Source: Promethearchaeia archaeon
Lineage (GTDB): Archaea > Asgardarchaeota > Lokiarchaeia > Sigyniarchaeales > SOKP01
Assembly: GCA_029856295.1 (NCBI GenBank)
Contig: JAHQWS010000311.1
Coordinates: 1 to 14,841, forward strand
Reading direction: 5' to 3'
DNA: 14,841 bases
Shown here: one piece after another, positions 7,049 through 12,941 of the stretch
How positions within the stretch are numbered: position 1 is the stretch's first letter
Layout: every line of letters starts with the position of its first letter
Translations under genes and position numbers: made by a program
The notes under the pieces: model-generated
Told to the model about the DNA's origin: nothing
The model's database searches: none
Seen by the model: the letters and a program-made list of their open reading frames with translations, nothing else

Positions 7049-8701
7049 TTATTCATAAATACCTGAATAAATTTCTTTCTTTACTAATTCCATATCAAGT
7101 TCTTCTTGTGATTTAATTCCTAGATCCCAATGTTTGCACACATTGATGGCACGCTGAGAAATTGCAGCTATATCTTCTCGATCAAGTAAATTTAATTTGA
7201 ACTTTCTTGCACCCGCTAATAATTGCTTTAATCCTATTCCTAACTTGCTAGTGAAATAAGTGTATACTCCTATTGCACAAGCTGGAATTTCTTTATGATG
7301 ATATTTACGGATCAATGCGTCATATTCAAGAAATGCTTCGCTTATGGTTAAACTGTCAGGATCTTTTTCTTTAGGAAATCCTAGATAGTTAAGCATTGCA
7401 GGCGTCACTTCCTTATTTTCAATTACTTCGCTTGACCATTGTGCCTTCATTGAAGCAGTTATAGGAGCCCTCGCCACTGCTACACAAGTTATATACGGAG
7501 CGCCCATTGCTAATGCTTTAAATATTTGTGTTTCATTCGCAAATCCACCAGCAATTGCTATAGAGGGGATTTTCGCATTAGGAGACTTCCTCTTTATCAT
7601 ATCTAAACACCCAACCACCAGAGCTTCTAAATATGCAGTAGGGATTGAGCCCTCATTCATCATGCCAACTGGACTCATTCCTGTTCCACCTCCAGCACCA
7701 TCAAACGTCATTCCATCTACTTTTCCCTCAACTCCCAATCTTACTATCCAAGCTGTACCAGAAGGTCTATAAGCACCAGTCTTCAAAAAGATATTTTTTG
7801 CTCCATTTGAACGTATCTGATCAATTTCTTCTAAGATTTCTTCTGTAGAAGACATACCTACCCTACTATGCCTCTCAAAATCTAGAATTAACCCGTTTCT
7901 ATATTGTTCTTGCACAATAGGATCACTTGGATCAGGAATAACCAAATAACCACGACTTTGTAGTAATTTTGCTCGTTCTATAGTATTTAGTCTAACCTCG
8001 CCACCAATCGCCTTAGCTCCTTGGCCAAACTTAAGTTCCAGTGAAGTAACGTCAAGTTTAGATGTAACATACTCAAAGGCTCCAAGTCTACCATCCTCTA
8101 CATTTTTTTGTACAATTATATCTCCATGTTTTCCATCCCAATAGTCTCGATATCTTTCAATTCGGTGTCTCAAGTCCTTTGTTTCAATAACTTTTGGATA
8201 TGGTTTCTCATTTGTAAAAGTTGATTTTGGGTCCATTCCTACAACATTCTCTCCAATTGTAAGACTCACTCCAGATATTGCCGCACCTACAGCTAATCCA
8301 TCCCAATTTTTTTTGGCAACATAAGTACTTCCTAATCCAGCAATAACTAGAGGAAGCTTCTGTTCTATGTTTCCCCATTTTGTAGTAATATCGGCATTAG
8401 GAAATATGACTGTATCCTCGTTTACTATATCAAGTCCTTCTGCTCCTCTACAATCAAACATTATTTGGAAATCTCCGTAAGAAAACTTAAAGTCTTTCGG
8501 TGTTCCTGCTGTGGAATCACCAAAAAATTCTCTTGATGGATATAAAATTTCACGACCCCTTAATGCACTTTTAGAAACTTCACACCACACATTACATGAT
8601 GCAACACAGATAGGGCATAATCCAGACTCACATGAATCTTCTGCTCTTGTACGTGCATTTATCATTGTATTACGGTGCGTGATCATATTAAACTTCGTCA
8701 T
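7049..8701 (-). CDS. FMN-binding glutamate-synthase-family protein with N-terminal cysteine cluster
   Basis: 550 residues matching the FMN/synthase (alpha/beta barrel) domain of glutamate synthase. Characteristic pieces are LELKFGQGAK (221-230), GAGGGTGMSP (335-344) with MMNEGSIPT following, and AGGFANETQIFKALAMGA (384-401). The N-terminus holds Cys24, 29, 32, 36 and 40 (C-x4-C-x2-C-x3-C-x3-C) followed by ALRGREILYP, and could bind an iron-sulfur cluster. The C-terminal cysteine cluster that carries the [3Fe-4S] centre in classical GltB is not present. There is no glutaminase domain, and no GltD-like NAD(P)H subunit is nearby. The donor of nitrogen and electrons is therefore open, and the reaction could be other than glutamate synthesis; N-methylglutamate synthase subunits use the same fold. 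AGGTGA lies nine bases before the ATG, supporting this start over Met6. Upstream motif copies are shared with the class-Ib GDH gene. Confidence 0.88.
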   Translation of the reverse strand: MTKFNMITHRNTMINARTRAEDSCESGLCPICVASCNVWCEVSKSALRGREILYPSREFFGDSTAGTPKDFKFSYGDFQIMFDCRGAEGLDIVNEDTVIFPNADITTKWGNIEQKLPLVIAGLGSTYVAKKNWDGLAVGAAISGVSLTIGENVVGMDPKSTFTNEKPYPKVIETKDLRHRIERYRDYWDGKHGDIIVQKNVEDGRLGAFEYVTSKLDVTSLELKFGQGAKAIGGEVRLNTIERAKLLQSRGYLVIPDPSDPIVQEQYRNGLILDFERHSRVGMSSTEEILEEIDQIRSNGAKNIFLKTGAYRPSGTAWIVRLGVEGKVDGMTFDGAGGGTGMSPVGMMNEGSIPTAYLEALVVGCLDMIKRKSPNAKIPSIAIAGGFANETQIFKALAMGAPYITCVAVARAPITASMKAQWSSEVIENKEVTPAMLNYLGFPKEKDPDSLTISEAFLEYDALIRKYHHKEIPACAIGVYTYFTSKLGIGLKQLLAGARKFKLNLLDREDIAAISQRAINVCKHWDLGIKSQEELDMELVKKEIYSGIYE

Positions 8702-8710
8702 TTTAAATTT

Positions 8711-8716
8711 TCACCT
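8711..8716 (-). promoter_or_regulatory. Shine-Dalgarno site of the glutamate-synthase-like gene
   Basis: The minus strand reads AGGTGA, nine bases ahead of the ATG at 8701. The same core (AGGTGA, nine-base spacing) precedes the ARPP-1 gene at 11785-11790, which suggests a consistent anti-SD in this genome. Confidence 0.6.
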
Positions 8717-8755
8717 ATTTTTTAATTCAACTTTATTGAAAAGTTTTTAGTTTTT

Positions 8756-8763
8756 TTTTATAA
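8756..8763 (-). promoter_or_regulatory. TATA-box candidate for the glutamate-synthase-like gene
   Basis: The minus strand reads TTATAAAA with AATAGAA just upstream as a possible BRE. It predicts transcription from about 8735 and a leader of about 35 bases containing the AGGTGA ribosome site. Long A/T runs nearby make this tentative. Confidence 0.35.
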
Positions 8764-8801
8764 TTCTATTTTTTTTTTAGAAATGTTAAAAAAGATTATA
8801 T

Positions 8802-8817
8802 TAATAAAACTAATATA
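8802..8817. promoter_or_regulatory. Putative operator copy (TAATAAAACTAATATA)
   Basis: One mismatch from the 16-mer at 2477-2492 upstream of the class-Ib GDH gene, on the same strand. Its centre is about 50 bases upstream of the TATA candidate, close to the 57 bases seen there. Both downstream genes are on the minus strand, so orientation relative to the gene is also conserved. Confidence 0.4.
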
Positions 8818-8867
8818 TTATATTTATTAATGTTTTGTTTACTCATATATATTTCATATAGTTTTAT

Positions 8868-8883
8868 TATATTAGTTATATTA
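8868..8883. promoter_or_regulatory. Putative operator copy, inverted (TATATTAGTTATATTA)
   Basis: Exact reverse complement of the 16-mer at 2477-2492. It lies 66 bases from, and inverted relative to, the copy at 8802-8817, an arrangement that would suit two dimers or a looped pair. It could alternatively serve the plus-strand DUF3604 gene, but that start is over 350 bases away. Confidence 0.35.
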
Positions 8884-9203
8884 ATCAAGGAGAAATTTCC
8901 TCAAAATGGAAATATAATATTGCCTTATGCTATAAAATAAGCTTAGAGAAAATAAATAAAATTTTCTAATAAGAAAAATTATAACTCAATAATTCAAATC
9001 TGAAATATGTAGATTTATCAAGAAAAGTACTTTGTAACTAATCTTAAACTCATGACAGCGTATTTAGAACCAGATTAGATCTATAATAATTTTATCAATG
9101 AAATAATAAGCAGACAAGTCGCAACAGATTTACTAATTACCTTAATTGAAAACAATGACTCCCGATTAATGAATTCTTTTATGAAATTGATTTAAGAGAA
9201 AGA

Positions 9204-9210
9204 TATAAAC
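9204..9210 (+). promoter_or_regulatory. TATA-box candidate for the DUF3604 gene
   Basis: TATAAAC preceded by purine-rich GAGAAAGA, a good BRE-like context. Transcription would start around 9230-9235, giving an almost leaderless mRNA. In that case the GAGGA at 9224-9228, nine bases before the ATG, would not be transcribed. Either this box or that ribosome site is used, not clearly both. Confidence 0.3.
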
Positions 9211-9237
9211 TTATTTAAGGAATGAGGAAGAAACTCC

Positions 9238-11631
9238 ATGTCAACAAAAAATTTAACCCAAAATCCCTATGGGACTGTTTTATTGGAACCTAAGGGAGAA
9301 TTTATTGCCGGAACGTATGCTTCTTTTACCCTTATTTATACAGCTGGAATATATGGAATGGATGACCTAGGGGGATTAAAGGTTTTTTTCCGCTTTGCAT
9401 GTGATCAAAGTCCATTGCAGATGGAAGATTCAAAGGCAGTCGGATATACGACTGCGACAGCATCAAATGATGCACAAGTCATCTTATCATATGCTTTACG
9501 GGAGGGAGAACGACCTTGGTATAAAATGCTTCGAGTTCGGATCGCAGGAAAAGGATTGAAAGAGGGGGAATCAATAAGTATTCAATTAGGAGATAAAAAA
9601 CATGGGTCCCCGGGGATTCGATTGCAGACTTTTTGTGAACCTTCTTTCGAGTTTCGCACTGTCGTGGATGTATTTTCAACAAATGTATTTATTCCTTTAC
9701 CCAGCCCCACAATATCCTTAGTGAGCGGCCCACCCGATAAATGGAAGGCCTTTCTTCCTACTCTACTAAAAAATGGAGAGAAATTTGATCTTCAAATACG
9801 AGCAGAAGATAAATGGGGAAATCCCTCCGATAAAGCAAATTGTATAATATCTTTTAAATCTTCATATGCAATTAAAGGGCTCCCAACTTCATATAAAATT
9901 AAAGGGAAACGCAGTCATAAGATCACTGGGTTACAATTACTGGAAACAAACCGAAAACAGGAAAAATTTATAGATTCAATTATCCATATTGATATTTATG
10001 ATTCCGATTCAAATTTTCTTACCAGAACAAATCCATTAATAATGAAAGCAGATCTATCATTCAAGCATTTTTGGGGAGATATGCATGGGCAATCTGAGGA
10101 GACAATTGGATCTAACACTGCTGAAATGTATTTTGAGTTTGCACAGGATGTTGCCTTTTTAGATGTTATAGGACATCAAGGGAATGATTTTCAAATAACT
10201 AAAAAATTATGGAATTTAATAAATGAGTTATCGGAGAAATATTATGTACAAAATAAGTTTGTTCCCCTTTTTGGGTATGAATATTCTGCAAATACCGCTT
10301 TGGGAGGAGATCGAAACGTATATTTTCTAAAACCATATCGCCAAATCCACCGTTCATCCCATGCCTTAATTCAACAAGAAAATGATCAAGACTCTGATTG
10401 TTTAACCGTTTCGGGCTTATTTTCGGCGCTCCTTGCAGATAATTCAGATGCGGATAAGTCTGTTATAGTGATCCCCCATGTTGGAGGAAGATTTGCAGAT
10501 ATTCGCAACTATCATGATGGAAGGATGGAACATTCTTTAGAGATCTATTCTGCATGGGGCACATTTGAATGGTTATTATTTGATGCGTTTGAAATGGGGT
10601 ATAGAATGGGAATTGTCGCAAATAGTGATGATCACAAAGGACGCCCTGGCGTTGCATATCCTGGAGCATCAAAGTTTGGGACTTATGGTGGACTCACTTG
10701 TTTTCTTTCTTCAGAACTAACGCGTGAAGCTATCTTTCATGCATTAAAACATCGGCATCATTATGCAACCACAGGAGAGAGAATCTTTTTAGATGTTAAA
10801 GGGAAATTATCTCATGAATGTATACTGTATGAGCAAGATCCTGCTGTTTTTACGGATGATGTTATAACGAGTGAAACATGTCAAGATGCTATAATGGGTG
10901 ATATCATTGAAGTTCCTAATGATTCAGATGTGAACTTAACACTATCAGTTGCAGTTGCCAGTGCCTCACCTATAGAACGCATAGAAATCTTTAATGGTAA
11001 ATGCCTCATTACAACTATTCGCCCATATCTCTACTTAGCTAAAGATTTGGAAACAAGAAAATTAAAAATAACTCAAAAAGATCCGAAAATCAATCCTGAT
11101 CTTCTTAAAAATCTTCCAATTGAAGATGTAACTAGAATTCGAGTTAGATGGGAAGGAGCAGAATTTCGAGCTCGAAAGCGGAATGCTTCTTGGAAAGGTA
11201 TTGCGGAATTTGAGCAGAATCAGATTCTTTCTGTTCACTCATTTAATTTCTGGAATCAAGATGCATCTCTCCAGAAAAAATCGGAAAATATATTATCGTG
11301 GAATACTATAACTTCCGGTAATTTTCAAGGATTTGATGTTGAGCTTCAGCATCCTTTTAAGGGAAAACTCATTTTCCAATCATCTCAAATTAATTTTGAA
11401 CTCCCGATTAAGGATATTTTAATAAAAGACACAATTTTTGATGTAGGAGGTGTTGGTAAGCAGGTTCGTATTTATAGATATGCACAGAGCAATCCTCATA
11501 CATCATTTACATTTCAAACTAATATACTCCTAAAACCTGGTCCTACTAAAGACGAGAGGATCTTTGTAAAAGTTACATTGGAAAATGGTCATCAAGCATG
11601 GTCAAGCCCAATGTATTTTTTTAAACATTAA
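9238..11631 (+). CDS. DUF3604 family protein (PHP-like metal-dependent hydrolase candidate)
   Basis: 797 residues, near the usual DUF3604 length. The N-terminal part (10-160) is the beta-rich region typical of the family, with GTYASFTLIYTAGIYGMDD (25-43), FACDQS and GSPGIRLQTFCEPSFEFR (123-140). The PHP-like core starts at HFWGDMHGQSEETIG (277-291). Likely metal ligands are His283, His313 (GHQGND), Glu348 (GYEYS), His414 (IPHVGG), Glu435 (LEIYS) and Asp465/His466 (NSDDH). HHYATTGERIFLDV (507-520) closes the core, and the last 250 residues look like further beta-sandwich modules. All expected metal residues are present, so it is probably active, but the substrate is unknown. No signal peptide is visible, so I infer a cytoplasmic protein. 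The start is supported by GAGGA nine bases upstream. The ARPP-1 gene follows 168 bases downstream on the same strand. Confidence 0.9.
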   Translation: MSTKNLTQNPYGTVLLEPKGEFIAGTYASFTLIYTAGIYGMDDLGGLKVFFRFACDQSPLQMEDSKAVGYTTATASNDAQVILSYALREGERPWYKMLRVRIAGKGLKEGESISIQLGDKKHGSPGIRLQTFCEPSFEFRTVVDVFSTNVFIPLPSPTISLVSGPPDKWKAFLPTLLKNGEKFDLQIRAEDKWGNPSDKANCIISFKSSYAIKGLPTSYKIKGKRSHKITGLQLLETNRKQEKFIDSIIHIDIYDSDSNFLTRTNPLIMKADLSFKHFWGDMHGQSEETIGSNTAEMYFEFAQDVAFLDVIGHQGNDFQITKKLWNLINELSEKYYVQNKFVPLFGYEYSANTALGGDRNVYFLKPYRQIHRSSHALIQQENDQDSDCLTVSGLFSALLADNSDADKSVIVIPHVGGRFADIRNYHDGRMEHSLEIYSAWGTFEWLLFDAFEMGYRMGIVANSDDHKGRPGVAYPGASKFGTYGGLTCFLSSELTREAIFHALKHRHHYATTGERIFLDVKGKLSHECILYEQDPAVFTDDVITSETCQDAIMGDIIEVPNDSDVNLTLSVAVASASPIERIEIFNGKCLITTIRPYLYLAKDLETRKLKITQKDPKINPDLLKNLPIEDVTRIRVRWEGAEFRARKRNASWKGIAEFEQNQILSVHSFNFWNQDASLQKKSENILSWNTITSGNFQGFDVELQHPFKGKLIFQSSQINFELPIKDILIKDTIFDVGGVGKQVRIYRYAQSNPHTSFTFQTNILLKPGPTKDERIFVKVTLENGHQAWSSPMYFFKH

Positions 11632-11730
11632 ATCATTCCTTTTAAAGAAAAGATAAATTTTTATGTGTGTATTTTCATGGGTATCAAAATTGAAGTTCAA
11701 TAAAAAGATAAAAATTCATTGAATTTCATT

Positions 11731-11766
11731 TAGAGAATTTAATTTAGAAAAAATTTTCTTTCTCTA
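11731..11766 (+). promoter_or_regulatory. Two-part inverted repeat upstream of the ARPP-1 gene
   Basis: TAGAGAA (11731-11737) pairs perfectly with TTCTCTA (11760-11766). Inside it AGAAAA (11746-11751) pairs with TTTTCT (11754-11759), leaving an 8-base bulge on the left and a 2-base centre. It ends 33 bases before the ATG, so it could be an operator over the promoter or a hairpin in the mRNA leader. No strong TATA box is obvious in this 168-base gap. Confidence 0.35.
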
Positions 11767-11782
11767 TTATTAAAAATTTTAT

Positions 11783-11790
11783 AGAGGTGA
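11783..11790 (+). promoter_or_regulatory. Strong Shine-Dalgarno site of the ARPP-1 gene
   Basis: AGAGGTGA, nine bases before the ATG at 11800, is the best ribosome site in the window and fixes this start. Confidence 0.65.
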
Positions 11791-11799
11791 AATTAAAAT

Positions 11800-12837
11800 A
11801 TGTCAAAAATAGATGTAATAAGAAAATATGCTAAACAAATAACGGATATGGATGGAATGGAAATAGGTCCCCCAATAATCCTTGATGAAATTTCTTTTGT
11901 ACCAATTATCAAGGAAGAGATTCCTTTAGATCAACGAGATTATCTTACGCTTTCAGAAGCATTAGAAACAGGAGTTTGTAAAATTATTGATAAGGGGACT
12001 GAAGTAGCACATATAAGTTTTCAAAATTTAGGCGATTTACCAATCCTTATAGAAGAAGGTGAAATTTTTAAAGGCAGTGGAACACAAGACCGCATTTCAG
12101 TAGGGACTGTAATGATACAACCCAGTGAAATGATCGAGATTGCCGTGAAATGTGTTCATGCCCCACATCATTTATCCGCAGGAGCCGCATTTGGATATGG
12201 AGGAAAAGCAAGTCGTGAAATGCTCAATGAAATAAGAGTAATGAAATACTCTAATGCTCAAATGAATATTCCAGCCTCAACAATAGATCAATCAAGAGTT
12301 TGGAGTAAAGTTAGTGAAGAAATGGAATCAGAGGAAGATGTTTCCGATATTACACAATATTCTCAAGGAGTTCAAATTCGACGTAAACGAGCTAAAAAGC
12401 GAAGTGAAAAGGTGAATTTCCCCAAAAATACAGTTGGATTTATCGTGATTAACCCTAAAGGAGAAGTTAAAGGTATAGAAGTTCATCGATCACCCCACAA
12501 TTTTAATGTACGTAAGGACGGGATATTTGAGTCACTTGAAGCAAACATTTCCTGGGAACCAATCGGTAAAGGTCCATTCCAAAATTCTAATGAAAAAGTT
12601 AAAGGTTTATTCGAGAAACTTTCTAATCTCAAAGAGGGAAAAGATGCTTTAAAGCAAGTTGATGTGGACGGTTTAGTTATTAATACAGAGGGTCTCACAG
12701 GAGAAGCTTTCACATCGGCATTTTATTCAGATGTATGTCCATCTTGCAACAAATCTAAACCTAGAAAAAAAGCGTGTCCTCATTGCGGATTCTTAGAAGA
12801 TTCGTCAGAAGAACTAGCATATATGAGTCTGTTATAA
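11800..12837 (+). CDS. ARPP-1 domain protein with C-terminal zinc ribbon
   Basis: 345 residues. The body (about 25-305) matches the ARPP-1 family, a domain of unknown function named for its association with ADP-ribosylation and phosphatase-related genes. Visible motifs are YLTLSEALETG (48-58), the Asn/Gly-rich FQNLGDLPILIEEGEIFKG (74-92), the polar QDRISVGT (96-103) and IAVKCVHAPHH (114-124). A charged linker, RRKRAKKRSEK (194-204), interrupts the domain and may contact nucleic acid (inference). At the end CPSC (313-316) and CPHC (326-329), nine residues apart, form two zinc knuckles, followed by an acidic tail. No catalytic residues are assigned in this family to my knowledge. It lies on the same strand as the DUF3604 gene with its own leader, and it converges on the GH3 gene. 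Family call is fairly sure; role is unknown. Confidence 0.82.
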   Translation: MSKIDVIRKYAKQITDMDGMEIGPPIILDEISFVPIIKEEIPLDQRDYLTLSEALETGVCKIIDKGTEVAHISFQNLGDLPILIEEGEIFKGSGTQDRISVGTVMIQPSEMIEIAVKCVHAPHHLSAGAAFGYGGKASREMLNEIRVMKYSNAQMNIPASTIDQSRVWSKVSEEMESEEDVSDITQYSQGVQIRRKRAKKRSEKVNFPKNTVGFIVINPKGEVKGIEVHRSPHNFNVRKDGIFESLEANISWEPIGKGPFQNSNEKVKGLFEKLSNLKEGKDALKQVDVDGLVINTEGLTGEAFTSAFYSDVCPSCNKSKPRKKACPHCGFLEDSSEELAYMSLL

Positions 12838-12867
12838 GTTTAGTAGATTTTCTTTCAATTAAATTCA

Positions 12868-12895
12868 GGATTTAGTAAATAATCCACTTTTTTTT
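12868..12895 (+). terminator. Hairpin plus T8 terminator after the ARPP-1 gene
   Basis: GGATT (12868-12872) pairs with AATCC (12881-12885) around an 8-base loop, followed after two bases by eight T residues (12888-12895). The T-tract alone could stop archaeal polymerase; the added hairpin resembles a weak bacterial intrinsic terminator. It sits 31 bases past the stop codon, in the gap between convergent genes. Confidence 0.45.
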
Positions 12896-12912
12896 AATTA
12901 AATAAAATAAAT

Positions 12913-12919
12913 AAAAAAA
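12913..12919 (-). terminator. T-tract after the GH3 gene
   Basis: The minus strand has seven T residues 23 bases past the GH3 stop codon, continuing into further T-rich sequence. This is a plausible hairpin-independent terminator facing the one at 12868-12895. Confidence 0.3.
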
Positions 12920-12941
12920 GTAATTAGTTTAATAGATGTTA

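Larger units (their letters stand above)
8702..9237. promoter_or_regulatory. Long divergent spacer between the glutamate-synthase-like gene and the DUF3604 gene
   Basis: 536 bases without a supported gene. The left half (8702-8890) is extremely AT-rich and holds the minus-strand ribosome site, a TATA candidate and two motif copies (8802-8817, 8868-8883). The middle (8940-8975) has an imperfect AAAAT/ATTTT inverted repeat. The right half (about 9013-9222) is less AT-rich and reads almost like coding sequence in one frame but is broken by stops (see findings). The DUF3604 promoter and ribosome site close the region. No RNA gene was recognised. Confidence 0.5.

Noticed and set aside
7049..8701. 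Annotation as complete glutamate synthase GltB
   Set aside because: No amidotransferase domain with an N-terminal catalytic cysteine and no classical C-terminal cluster; only the FMN domain is supported.
7645..8750. Two small plus-strand open frames (7645-7848, 8511-8750)
   Set aside because: Antisense shadows of the glutamate-synthase-like gene; the second even runs through its start and ribosome site.
8702..9237. tRNA, riboswitch or CRISPR in the long spacer
   Set aside because: No cloverleaf with a T-arm consensus, no recognisable aptamer, and no regularly spaced repeat set was found; short inverted repeats are expected in such AT-rich DNA.
11639..11662. Terminator hairpin after the DUF3604 gene
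   Set aside because: CTTTT/AAAAG is a 5-bp all but one A-T stem followed by only five T residues six bases later, too weak to call.
9479..12713. Small minus-strand open frames at 9479-9682, 10463-10672 and 12483-12713
   Set aside because: They overlap well-supported DUF3604 and ARPP-1 coding sequence on the other strand and have no supporting signals.
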